A stretch of 62,499 nt of DNA from a virus. Shown here piece by piece: positions 18,164-30,100 of this stretch. The DNA is taken from IMG/VR virus record IMGVR_UViG_3300042504_001487, positions 1-62,499 of that record. One strand, written 5' to 3'. Both the position numbers and the translations under genes were made by a program. How positions within the stretch are numbered: position 1 is the first letter of the stretch; each line of letters begins with the position of its first letter. Below the pieces are notes generated by a model. That model was not told where the DNA came from and made no database searches. It worked only from the letters and a program-made list of their open reading frames with translations.

Positions 18164-18226
18164 CGCACTCTTATGTCCGACAAAAAACCTACATACGGAA
18201 AACTCCCTTCGCAAGGGTTCATGAAC
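18122..18226 (+). repeat. Promoter/leader-peptide repeat, copy 3
   Basis: TAGACT, a 17-base spacer, TATTCT (18156-18161) and ATG 18173, followed by codons for KPTYGKLPSQGFMNRNPRY. This copy drives the full-length 352-aa gene and may be the ancestral one. Confidence 0.8.
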
Positions 18227-19231
18227 CGGAACCCCAGATACAGGGTGGCCGAGCACAAGCTGGAGGGTCCGCGTGAGAAAAAGCCCGAGCCGGGCAGTTC
18301 TTTGGACGTGCATAAGCTCTTGAATGCGGGGTACTCTCGGGACGAAGCAGAATATGCGGCGTCCGACGCACGCGAACGAGGCATGCGCACTGCTTTCGGC
18401 AAAACAGACCTTGAACCCAACCGCAACCTTTCCCCTCGGGAACGTCGCCGAATGGGGTTGGACGGAAACTCTGGTGGAACCCGCACGCCCACCGGCCCGA
18501 CAGACGATCAGCGCAAATGGGCGAGAAATTTCCGAGAAAGCCAGAGGCCGATTACCACATCCACGAAACCTACATTGCCGCCCACGGGCATATCCGCCGT
18601 GGACATGCTAACACCTCAAGTCTCCACTGCCACTCGCGGTCCTGCACCTGCGATGAACTTCTCCCGTTCAGCCTTGGTTGAGGGTGCCAAAAGGTCTGGC
18701 GATTTTGACAGAGTGCGTGGGGATTACAACAGGCAGTCCGCAGCAGCCCAAACCGGCATGCGGATGAACGACCGTGGCAGCATAGCCCCTCTTGATAGAA
18801 CGACCGCCGGGGCTGACGGGATGACCCCCTACGCTCGCGAGAAGTTCGGACCTGCGGTTGAGGACAACCGCGCTCGCCGCGACTTCGCCACTGGCAAATC
18901 GACGACCACTTCGGGCACGACTGGACTGTCTTCGGGCATAAACAGCAACCCGAACGCCGACGAAATGACTCCTGGCACGGGTGGAGTGCGCCCCACTCAA
19001 GCAGCCGACTTCCGTCGCGAAATCACCAGCAACTATGGCAGGGGTTCAAACGTCACTCGCACCGACGGTCAAGCTGGAGGCAAGATGTCTGACCCACTCA
19101 CCGGGAGACAGGTGCCGATACGTCAATGGGGGAGGGATCAGACTGCTGTACAAGACACCAAACGGCCAAGCGGCACCGCGTCGTCGTCGGCAAGACCAGC
19201 GCAGCGCAGCGGAGGGGGAAGTCGTAAATGA
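18173..19231 (+). CDS. Hypothetical disordered virion protein, 352 aa
   Basis: Starts with the repeated leader motif (KPTYGKLPSQGFM). The rest is hydrophilic, rich in Arg, Gly, Thr, Pro and Asn with almost no hydrophobic core, ending in a basic SGGGSRK tail. It lies between the oxygenase and tail genes; an internal or DNA-contacting virion protein is possible. It overlaps the next gene by 4 bases. No family recognised. Confidence 0.55.
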   Translation: MSDKKPTYGKLPSQGFMNRNPRYRVAEHKLEGPREKKPEPGSSLDVHKLLNAGYSRDEAEYAASDARERGMRTAFGKTDLEPNRNLSPRERRRMGLDGNSGGTRTPTGPTDDQRKWARNFRESQRPITTSTKPTLPPTGISAVDMLTPQVSTATRGPAPAMNFSRSALVEGAKRSGDFDRVRGDYNRQSAAAQTGMRMNDRGSIAPLDRTTAGADGMTPYAREKFGPAVEDNRARRDFATGKSTTTSGTTGLSSGINSNPNADEMTPGTGGVRPTQAADFRREITSNYGRGSNVTRTDGQAGGKMSDPLTGRQVPIRQWGRDQTAVQDTKRPSGTASSSARPAQRSGGGSRK

Positions 19232-20166
19232 ACACGCGCCTCACACTCGCTGACGTTCGCTCGATTTTGGCCCCGATGGTCAACTCGTCGAACCTGAACG
19301 ATCCTTTGTTTTTGCAAACGATCAACGAGGTACAAGAGCGATACATCAACAGCGGCAAATGGAAAGGCAGCATCGTCACTCTGAGGTACGAGTCTTCCAC
19401 GGGGTTTATCACGATGCCCTACAACTACGCTGCTGCGTTGGCGCTGACGTACGACCGCTATCCCTTCCCGATCTTTACGGAGTTCCATCAGTACGTTGAG
19501 GAAGGGCCGGGAAAAGTGAACGACACACTCCATTGGCCGGGCATTCTCATCGACCTCGGCGACGGCTTTTGCACGCAAGCAGACATCCCCGCCGCAGGAG
19601 TTGTCCGCATTTACTCCTCGGCGTCCGACAACGGCAAGGTGGTGCGAGTGTACGGGAATCTCAACGGCGTCACCGTCTATGACTCAAACGGCAACGAAGG
19701 AGAGGCAGTCACGCTTGCCGCGCCTTTCGTCGCCACCACCAACCAATTCACCGAGATCACCGGAATCACCAAGCCGCTTACCTCGGCACGGGTGTACGCC
19801 AAGAGTTGGGATGGTTCGACCGAAACTTTGGTGGGCACCTACCAACCAAACGAGACGAGGCCATGCTACCGCCGTTACCAGACCGGGGTAGCCGAGAAAG
19901 AGATCCGACTCATCTGCCATCGCCGGTTCATTCCGACTGTGGCCGAAACCGATTGGATCATCCCCGGCAACATCTCTGCGCTGCGTGCTGGCATCCAGGC
20001 ACGACTGTTTGAGGACGCCTCGGATATGGACGCCGCCGACGCTTCGTTTACGCGGGGACTCAATTTCCTCAACGATGAATCCAAGACCTTCCGAGGCGGT
20101 GGACGCGCCACCCTCAACAACAACCCTACCCCCTGGTCCGTTACCCAAGGGACGAACATGACCTGA
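19228..20166 (+). CDS. Putative tail adaptor/stopper protein
   Basis: 312 aa. N-terminal helices (TLADVRSILAPMV, FLQTINEVQERYINSGKWKG) followed by ITMPYNYAAALALTYD and a long beta-rich part, a layout seen in podovirus tail tubular/adaptor proteins that attach to the portal. Position before the giant internal protein fits. No catalytic motif. Confidence 0.55.
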   Translation: MNTRLTLADVRSILAPMVNSSNLNDPLFLQTINEVQERYINSGKWKGSIVTLRYESSTGFITMPYNYAAALALTYDRYPFPIFTEFHQYVEEGPGKVNDTLHWPGILIDLGDGFCTQADIPAAGVVRIYSSASDNGKVVRVYGNLNGVTVYDSNGNEGEAVTLAAPFVATTNQFTEITGITKPLTSARVYAKSWDGSTETLVGTYQPNETRPCYRRYQTGVAEKEIRLICHRRFIPTVAETDWIIPGNISALRAGIQARLFEDASDMDAADASFTRGLNFLNDESKTFRGGGRATLNNNPTPWSVTQGTNMT

Positions 20167-20167
20167 T

Positions 20168-21142
20168 ATGGCCGACCCCCTCTCACAACTTGGCATTTCC
20201 CGTCGCCCCGCCAGCGAGATGTTTGATGGGTCTTCGCGCCCTAAACGCTCGTTTGCCTTCGACATGCTCGGCACTCCGGACGTGTCCGCCCCAGGGTGGG
20301 GCATGGCTGCCCGCCGTGGCGTAGAAGAGCACCAAGCAGCCGTTGACGAAGACCTTGCCATTCAAGACGAGCGCATGGCTGCTGCTAGGCAGCGTAAAGC
20401 CGAAGCCGTGGCCGACGAGTATTCCAGCAAGCGGGGACGCACTGCTAGGCAGAGGTTCTTTGAAGAGCACGGCGACGACATGGCCGCTTCCAAACGGTAC
20501 GGGGACATCGCCGAATACCAGAAGTCGCAGCCAAGTTACGCCGACAGGACTCTCGCCAGGAACATCGCCAACCAGATCGACGACCCCGACGAGAGAAACG
20601 TGTTCCTCGGCGCGGTGTCCGAAGGATTCGGCACTCTGGCCGCTCGTGAAGAGGCGGATCGGTTCCGTCTCAAGCGAAGCGCCGACGCTGGACTCGCCAA
20701 ACTGGGGATTCACCCCACCGAACGGAAACGCATTCTTGAAGAGGAGGGCTACGACGACGCCGTGGTCAACTACTACGCCTCTCAAAAAGAGGGTGGAAAA
20801 GTGCCTCCCGAAGCCATCGCCTTGGACAAATACTACAAGCTGCTGGAAAGCCGGATCGCTTCCGCCCTTAGCGCCAACTACAATAGGATGGAAAAAGTCG
20901 ATCCAAAACTTGTTGCGGAAAGGGATCGAGTGGGGGAGATGCTTTCCGACATGTACAAGAAATCGTTTGAGCCGCCCGTCCCGCCAGCGTCGTCTCAGTT
21001 TGCCCCGCCAACGGCGGCAGGTGCAACTCCGGTTACAGGATCAAAAGCTCCGTTTGCCCCGCCAACTGCGGCAGGTGCAACCCCGGTTGCAGGACCAGAA
21101 ACGCCAGAACAGAAACTGAGAAAGAAATACAACATCGAATAA
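20168..21142 (+). CDS. Putative internal virion protein, 324 aa
   Basis: Starts at ATATG 2 bases after the previous stop. Highly charged helical protein (EEHQAAVDEDLAIQDERMAA, then AAREEADRFRLKRSADAG) with a C-terminal repeat of FAPPTAAGATPV (two copies near residues 279-310). It directly precedes the giant gene with a 4-base gap, suggesting a companion core protein. Function unknown. Confidence 0.5.
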   Translation: MADPLSQLGISRRPASEMFDGSSRPKRSFAFDMLGTPDVSAPGWGMAARRGVEEHQAAVDEDLAIQDERMAAARQRKAEAVADEYSSKRGRTARQRFFEEHGDDMAASKRYGDIAEYQKSQPSYADRTLARNIANQIDDPDERNVFLGAVSEGFGTLAAREEADRFRLKRSADAGLAKLGIHPTERKRILEEEGYDDAVVNYYASQKEGGKVPPEAIALDKYYKLLESRIASALSANYNRMEKVDPKLVAERDRVGEMLSDMYKKSFEPPVPPASSQFAPPTAAGATPVTGSKAPFAPPTAAGATPVAGPETPEQKLRKKYNIE

Positions 21143-21146
21143 TCCC

Positions 21147-24100
21147 ATGGCTACTAGCACCGTCACTGATTGGGATGAAATCGAAGCAGACCCTGACTTC
21201 TCTTCACTGCCGCAGGAAAGTCGCGTCAGAATGTTTGACGACTGGGAGAGGAATTTTAACAGAACCCTGCTGGAGGACGCAGATCTTGACAAGGTCAAGC
21301 CGGAAGGACTAAACCGTTTTGCCGCTACCAACGCCGTTCGCCGTCGCAAGTTGGCTGGGGAAGACGTGAGTGATCCCGACGCCGCAGCGAAAACGTGGGC
21401 CGAGCAAAAACAGGCGGAAGCCAAGCTCGCGCAGCAATCTCTGAAAGACTACGCCGATGTCGAGGACAAGAAGTTTCGTTTGAACGATGCGCGTAGCATG
21501 CCGGGTGTTGACGAATTTGGTCAAGCATCCCCGGAGTGGGAAGAAGGCGTGTCTAAAGCCTCGCAAAACCTTGAGGCCGCAGAAGCCAAGTTTACGCCCG
21601 AAGTTAGAGAGCAAGCAAAAGCTGCAAACGAAGCTCTCAAAGGCGAGCGCAAGATCGCGACGTTGCAAGGCAACATCTACACCGACCCCGCGTTGGTGCT
21701 CAACAAAGACGAGTTTCGTCAGCAAGTTCTCGACAGTGACGCCTCTCCCGAAGCCAAGGCGTTGAAGCTGGCGTCGTTTCAAAGCGAGAAGAAGCGGTAC
21801 CTGGACGAGGCCGCAAACACTCTCACCAAAGGCGATCCGCAGATCCCGCTTGCAGAGTCCTTCCCCAAGTTTCTTGAATCGAAAGGGTTCAACCTTGACC
21901 GAGAGATGGTGCAGCAGTCCGAAGGAAAACTGGACTACTCCCCTATTCAGAAGCAGCGCGAACTTACGCAGGAGTACCTGACCAAGATGCAGGATCGTGG
22001 GTGGTTCCGCAAGATCGGCAGCGCCATCGCCACAGGTGTTGCAACTGGCATGCTCGACATCGGCACGCAAGCAGTCGGCACGGCGGCTATGCTGACCGGC
22101 GACGAAGAGAAATCGAAGATTGCGGCAGAACTCTCACGCGCAAGCGGCGACATCGGCGCGGCACAAGGACTCGAAGGCGACATGCAGGCCACGGGTGGCA
22201 CGTTCGCCGGAGGTGTCTCACGCCTCGGCACCGGCATGGCTCCCATGTTGCTCCCCGGTGGCGCGGTTGGTGGTATCGCCCGACTGGCAGGCGCTGGCGC
22301 TGGAGCAGCCACCGCCGCAGCCGTAGGCGCGTCCGCGCTTACTGCCGGAGCGCAGACCGCAGGCTCGCAGTTTGGCGAGGTCTATGACCATCTCAGACGG
22401 CAGGGCAGCACGCATGAGCAAGCGTTTGGCGTGTCCCGCAACGCAGCGGTGCTTTCAGGCGCTGTCACCACGGCCCTTACCGCCTTGGGCGGTGCCACAG
22501 GTGTTGAATCCCTGTTGCGGCAAGGCGGCAAAGACTTGGTCAAGAACAGACTCTTGTCCGCGCTCAAAGCCGTGCCGGGTGGAGCGGCTGCCGAAATCGC
22601 TGAAGAACTTCCCGACGAATACATCAGCCAACTGGTTTCCGCTTTTGCGAAAGACCCGAATGTTTCACCAAGCCAAGTCACTGACGAGTTCGCTGCCAAC
22701 GCGCCGGACCTGATGCTGCAAATCGCCGCCCTCGGTGGTGCTGGTGCAGGCGTGGGAAGGTTTAGGGAGACGACCACCGATCCAGCCAAAGCACGGGAAG
22801 CAGAGTTCCCGACTGCGGGTGCGCCTCCTCCGCTGAAGCCGCAAGATTACGAAAACCGAGCAGCGGGTGGACAGCCCATATTCAACGAAGAAGGAGACGT
22901 GATCGGCGTAGCCCCTCCAGGCGCTACTCCCGAAGAAACTGCCGCCTATCGTGAGGAAATCCGTTCCGCCGCCAAAGCCGCCATTCCCGAAGTGGTGGAG
23001 CCTATCGACGGCGTTGACCCTGCGATTACCGAAGAGATGGACGCCCGGCTTGCAGCGGGCAAGGCTTCTGGTTTGGCGGATCAAACTTTGGCCGAATTGG
23101 AGAGGCAGAAAGCTGCGCAGGGAGCGCCTGCCCCCGTTGCCGAAGCACCCACTCCCAAGCGCCCTTTAGCTAATCTCACCGACGAAGAGCTTGAACAGCG
23201 GATTCAAGACTCAAGCCGCTTAGCTAATGAAACCGCTGTGGAGGGGAGTCCAGACGCTGCTTTCTTTACCAACGCCGCTGAGAAGTATCGTGCCGAGAAA
23301 GCCCGAAGGGTCGCGGCTACTACGCAGGCGGCAACACCCGCTCCCGCTGCCGAAACTCTTGGTGTCACATCTCCACCAGCCCCGACGCTGGAAACCCCCG
23401 AAGGCGCGGCACGCAACGCTCCCAAACCAAAAGCAACTCAAACGGCGAGCGGAAAAAAACTGGGAGACAAGATAGTCGATGGCGAGAATGTCGCCATTGT
23501 TAACGAATATGATCAGTCAACGCCTGGAATGCCGACAGAATTGACCGTGCTAGAAGTGGACGGCATTGTGGATGCCAAAAGCAACAAGGTGTTTGCGACT
23601 CGTCGTGACATGACGCCTAATGAGATCACTGTTGCGCAGGAGAAAATTCGTCAGCGCAACGCCCTAGCAAAAGAAATGGGGATGCCACAAGAAGAGATTC
23701 CTCAACCAATCACTCCGCAAGGAGCAGCGCCGACGACCGCTACCGAAGGCCAGCCCATGCCGGGAGGCAGCAGCGAGGCCGAGTGGACGCCAACCGTCAA
23801 CGCTCCTGCCGCTTTCACCGCCAGTAACGGACAGAAGCTCGTAGGCACCGTGCAGTCGATCAAGGACGGTAAAGCCGTCGTGAGCTTCTTGTGGAACGGC
23901 AACGAGAATACCCAGACGGTGCCTGTGTCGCAACTTGCACGTCCTGTTGCCTCGCTCACTGAGCCACCAAAATACCAATACACCCAGGAGCAGAACACGC
24001 GGAAGATGGGGAAACACTTCCCCACCGCTCCCGGCGTTTACACCAACTACAATTTCCGCAAGGCGTTCGCCTCCATGGCAAAAGACACCTCGCTGTCGCG

Positions 24101-27100
24101 CATCTACCGTATGCTCGCCAAGGTGATGTCGAAGATGCCAGTGTTTGCCAACATGGATCTGCACGTTGTCGCCGACGGGGACGTGCGTTACGCAGGGGAA
24201 TACTCGTTCTCCAATGGCAGGTCTGCCATCGCGGTCAACCTTCGACAGGTGGGACGCGGTAAGGTTGACGCCCTGGGCACCATCTTGCACGAGGCTCTCC
24301 ACCACCTCACCCTAGCGAAGGTAAGAGATCCACAGAATGCGTGGGAAAACGAGATCATCGACAAGCTCGACACCATCCGTGGGCGGGTGTTGGAATACGC
24401 CCAGCAAAACGGACTCGGTGAGCGGTTCGACTACGAGCTTGACACCGTTGAAGAGTTCATCTCTGCCGTCTTCACCCGTCCCGATTTCCAGAATTTCCTT
24501 GCTTCGATCCCTGACAGCTTTGCCCCCGGCGTAGCCGTCGGCAAGTTCCGCTCGGTGCTCTCTGAAATCTTCCGCCGCCTCGCCGAATTGGTAACTGGTG
24601 AGATGGTTGCCAAGGGCAGCACGATGGAGCAGGCCATGACGAGCGTGCTCGCACTGTTCGAGACCCCGCACCGCGCCGTTGAAACCGGCAAGCTAGAGGC
24701 ACTCAACGCGGCTCGGAGTGGCACAGGTACCGCGAAGAGCTTGGCCGACGACGCGATGGATGCCGAATACATGGCGGCTGTGGAGTCTGGCGACGTTGCC
24801 AAGCAACAGTCGATGGTGGACGCTGCTTACTCTGACTTTGTGCGAAACACCGTCATGTTAGGGGATAGATTCTACCCAGCCACATTCATCCGATTTGGTA
24901 ATCCGCCCACAAATACGGAAGGCTCACAAGTTGCATCCACTGGATTTGACGGCGGTATTCGTGAAAAAGGAGTGTCGGTCATCGGCGCGTGGCATGATAC
25001 AGTTCGTGACAAATACGTCATCCCCACTGGAAGCGAACAGGCCGTGGCTGGAGTTAGCGACTTGGTTGCTCAGAATCGTCCAGTATTTGTCGTTTCTGGC
25101 TCAGTAGTCAAAGATGTTGGTTCTGATACCGAGCCTCTTATGGAGGCGGGAACGGTAAAAACACAGAAGCAGCTTAACTACTCAGACCTTATCGAAGAGA
25201 ATAATCCCGATTTCACCCTCGATGGTGAGCAGTATGATTCTGGAGAAGAGGGAACCAAAAACGCTTACACTGGCGGTAAGGAAAGATGGTGGAAGTCAAA
25301 AGGAATGCCTTTCCCATCCTTAAAAAACATCACCTACAAAGATGGTAAACCCGTCCCGCTTAGCCAGCGGTTTAACCCGAAGAGCAACAGCACGCTCTAC
25401 AGCTTGGCTGAAGAACCCGAGCGTCAGCTTGAAGGTGCCAACATGGGCCGCGCCATGGAGATGCTGGGTGCCAGCCTCTATGCCAAGAACGTGTCTGGCA
25501 CCATCGGCAAAGAGGTGTTCCAGAATGCCGTCGATGCGGTGATGAAGAACGAGAACGGAAAGGCTCGAACGATTTGGTACGGTCAGCCCGACGCAAATCA
25601 TTTTGTCGTGGCTGACACCGGCACCGGGATGAATCCCGACATCATCGTGGACAAGTTCCTGCGGGCATTCGTTTCCGGTAAAGACGTTGGGGCGGGTGGC
25701 GGTTTTGGCCTTGCCAAACTTGCGTTCCTCGGCTCACCGAGAAAATTCAGGATCATCAGCGTAGGCACAAGCACCGATGGCCGGAAGGTGAAAACCACTT
25801 TGCAGGGCACTGGAAAATCGTTCCTGCACTTCAACGAGCATCCCCCACGCATTCGGTTTCAGCCAGACACCGACATCACCTTGGCACCGGGATTCACCAT
25901 GCGCTTTTCATACGAAGACGCACAAGCGTTGCCGACCGGCACCGCTATGGAGTTTGACATGGACGAACCGTATAACGCTTCTTCAGCTATTTCAGCGGGC
26001 ATGGAGTATGTCGAGGGGGTCCAAAGCAGCGGCATCAAGAAAGGCACCACCGATTTAGGATACGGCAACAAGGCCACAGGTGACGAGCTTCTTCGCGAGA
26101 TGGGTTACTCATCTGCACGAAGCGACGAGTCGATGGCAGCCACGCTGTCCAGCAGCAAACCCTACACCGTCCTCCATTCCTTCTCCACTCCTAGCGCCGA
26201 CGTTGACGTGATTGTGAGAGAGGGGGCAAAGATCAAGAAGACACGGTTCTCCTACGTTCCGGTGCTGAACCGATCCATCTTCCAATTCTCTACCAGCTTC
26301 AATCTAAACAACGAAGTCGCCCTTCCCGAAGGCTTGGTGGTGAACATCAAACCCAAAGTTCGGGCAGGCACTGCTGACTACCCATTCACCACCAACCGGG
26401 AATCCGTCACCGATTCGGTCAAAAGGGAGATCGAAAGGTTCTTCCAAGAAGCCGGAGCGCGGGAGAATGCTAAGCTCAACGCCAAGTATGCGAATGCAAT
26501 AGATTCCGCAGCGCCTATCCCGGGCACTGGAAAAGTGCTGCTCGATACCGCCTCTACACTTCCCCCCGCTCTGCTGGACGATCTGACCAACAGTGCAAGC
26601 GTTCAAAGGGCGCTGGGAGATGTGACGAAAATTCAAGACGCTATCTTGTCGATGTTGGGTCGTAAGTTTGGCCCCAAGTTTCAGCGGGCCAAGTTTGCCG
26701 GTTTGATTACTGGGGCGCGTGCGTACGGCGTCCACTTCGGTAAACCAGGAAGCCTTGAACCGACAGCCATCTACCACGACATCTGGAAAGAGATGGCTAT
26801 GGCTGAGGAAGAGTTCAGCGTCTTGCATGAGAACGACCCGGCAGTTAAAGACCTTGGTGTGGATGACCAGATGCGGTTGATGTACGACACCTTCCTGACC
26901 AAAGTGACGGGAGTGGCTTTCCACGAGGCGTTGCATCAAGACGTCGACAGCGAGGGGGAACCCCTTGCCCGAGAACTCACATTCAAGGCTGGCGACATCG
27001 TCGATGCCGTGGTATCTTTGCTCAACAACACGCACACTCAGGATGAAATCAACACCACCATCAATGACCTTATCGCTCAAAAACGCCGAATCGACACTTA

Positions 27101-30100
27101 CGAAGATTCGCAAGCGGCTAGTGAGTTCGTCACTGCTCAAGGCGGATATGATGGATACGCTATGGCCGAACGCGGACAAGCGCAGGGAAGCAGAGAAGGA
27201 TCTGGCAAAGCTGGCGCACGGGTAGGAACTGCTCCCTTCAGCCCAGCCGACGACGCGATGGACGCTGAATACATGGCGGCGGTCGAAGCTGGCGACGTTG
27301 CCAAGCAGCAGGCGATGGTGGACGCGGCGGCGAAGGCGGCTGGATATGACATCGGACCGGTTTACCATGGGACAGAGCAAAAAGGTTTGACCGAGTTCTA
27401 TGGAGGCTGGTGGTCGGACACAAAGAAGGTCGCGCGGGAGTTCGGATCACAACGATATACGGCTTTCTTGAAAGGCCCGTTGGCTGATGGCGACACTTTG
27501 CGCGACCTCTACAAAAAATTTAGAGGAGACGATATTGATCCTGACTCCGGCGAGCCACTCTATGATTCAGAGATTGCTGACATAGCGATGTCTGGCAGCC
27601 GGTTTGGTGACTATGTGCGGGCCGCAGGCTATCAGGGCATCGAAGTGTGGGATGAGAGCAATGCCGAGACAGGGATGGCTTATGCCGTATTTGACCCCAA
27701 CCAAATCAAATCCGCCGACCCCATCACCCGCGACGAGCAGGGCAACGTCATCCCGTTGAGCCAGCGGTTTAACCCGAAGAGCAACAGCACGCTCTACAGC
27801 CCAGCCGACGACAGCGAACCGTTCTACTCCAAGCTGGCGCAAGTAGTTGAGCAGAAGATGCCGAACCGGGCCGATGCCCAGACGATCAAAGGCATCATCA
27901 ACAACACTCAAACCGGCATCAAAGCTGAGGAGATCAAGTGGAGTGGCATCGTGCCGTGGCTAGAAAGCCAGACCGGACCTATCACCAAGCAGGCCGTGCT
28001 TGACTATCTGGCAGCGGATGGGGCAGTGAGGTTGGAGGAAGTGCGGATGGATGACTCCAACGCGGTTTCCGCAGATGAAGCTCGCCAGTACTTTGGGATT
28101 GCCAAGCGGGAGTGGGACGCCATGACGCCCGAGAGCCGTGCCGACATGATCAAAGACGCCTCCGAGCGCAAAAAGCGTGTTCACACCCGCTATCAGCAGT
28201 ACCAACTCCCAGGCGGCGAGAACTACCGCGAGGTGGTGCTGGCGATGCCGTTGCAGTTCCAAAAAACGACACCTTCAAAACTTACGGATCAATACAACCG
28301 TGGCGTCATCACGCAGGCGGAGTATTTCCAACGTCTCGAATCCCTCGTCGAGCCGAGCGGCGGAAACTACACCTCCAGCCACTTTCGCGACGTGCCGAAC
28401 TACGTCGCGCACATGAGGATGAACGACCGCACGGACGCCGAGGGCAAGCCGGGGGCGTTCATTGAGGAGATCCAGAGCGACCGCCATCAGGCGGGGCGTG
28501 AGAAGGGGTATAAAATCAACACTCGGTCCCCAAACACAATCATCAAAGATACCGATAAAGTCCTTGGTGAACTTCGCTCACGAACTGGTGAGTATATTCC
28601 GACTGACGAGCACTGGGCAACCCATCCTGATTTGTCTGCCAAATGGGATGCTTTAACCTCAGAGCTTGAGCAGGCCAGACAAGATGTAGGTCGAGTTCCA
28701 GACGCCCCGTTCCGCACGACATGGCCGCTCCAGATGTTCAAGCGTGCCCTCGCGGACGCGGTGGCCGCTGGCAAGCAGTGGATTGGCTGGACGACCGGCG
28801 AGACGCAGGCAGAGCGGTATGACCTGAGCAAGCAGATCAAAGAAGTGGCTTATTACTGGGACGGTCCCGGAGATCCCGATGGGCAGTTAGTGGCTGTCAA
28901 TCACCAAGGTCAGGAGGTGATGAACCAGCACAGTCTCAAGCCGGATGCATTGGCAGACTACATCGGCAAAGAGACTGCTGAAAAACTCGTCAATGCCCCA
29001 GACCAGAATGGCATGCGCAAACTTTCCGGCCTAGACCTCAAAGTCGGCGGCGAGGGCATGAAGGGCTTCTACGACAACATCCTGCCCAAGGAGATCGGCA
29101 AGTATGTGAAGCAGTGGAGTGGAAGGGTTGAGCAGACGGAGCTTGTCACTGGCGAGACGAAGGTGGACGATTCTGAATGGAAGCGGCGCAACTACCCCGG
29201 AGTCCCGTGGGACGCGGAGATGCGTGCTGAGTATGAACGGCATCAAAAGCCAATCGTAGAAAAAGCCCCAATCTGGCGAGTGGACATCACGCCCCAGATG
29301 AAAGCAGGCGTACGATCCGGTCAAACTCTGTTCAGCCCAGCCGACGAATCCGATCAACGCGAATCTGATGCAGTGCTTGGCGTGATGATGGAGGATGACA
29401 GGTTTGAGGAAGGCGTGAAGATGTACGACAAGGCCAAGCGCAGACAGCTTGGATCACCACCGCAGCCTTCCGCCAACACCAGCACACCGCCAAGGTTCAC
29501 CAACTCTGCTCAGTTCGCAGCAGCCTTTGAAGCGGCGTATCTGCGCGGCGACTTCGACTACTTCTTGGAGGCTCTCAAGCAGGCCGACCGCCACATCTAT
29601 GTGCCGGAGATGAAGAGGTACATCAACGCTTCCAAGCTCGGCGACAAGGACGCCGCAGAACGTCTTGAGTGGTTCCGTCACGCCATCGCTGGCACCATCC
29701 CGGCCAACGTCAAACCGCAGACCAAGACTCCGCCACCACCCCAGCCTTCTTCTGCTGGTGCTCCTCCGGTCGGGATGCCTCCTCCCCCTCCAGCCGCGAC
29801 ACCTCCGCCAAAAGCAGGCGTGTCCAATCGCCCGATGCTGACGTTGAACACGGCGGCAATGGGGATGATCGCCAAGATGCTTGGCGCAAACGTCCGCATC
29901 AACACGCTGCTACGCCGAGCACGGGGCAGAATCAAAATCAGCATGGCTGATGGCTCGAAGATCGAACTGAGCAAGCAACTTTTCAAAGACCCGGTGCAAG
30001 CGGCAAAAACCCTGGCGCATGAGATCGGGCACCTGTTCGACTTCCTGCCCGCCTCGGGATTTGGTAAAAAACTGGCGGGCAGGATAGCCCCTCTCGGGAA

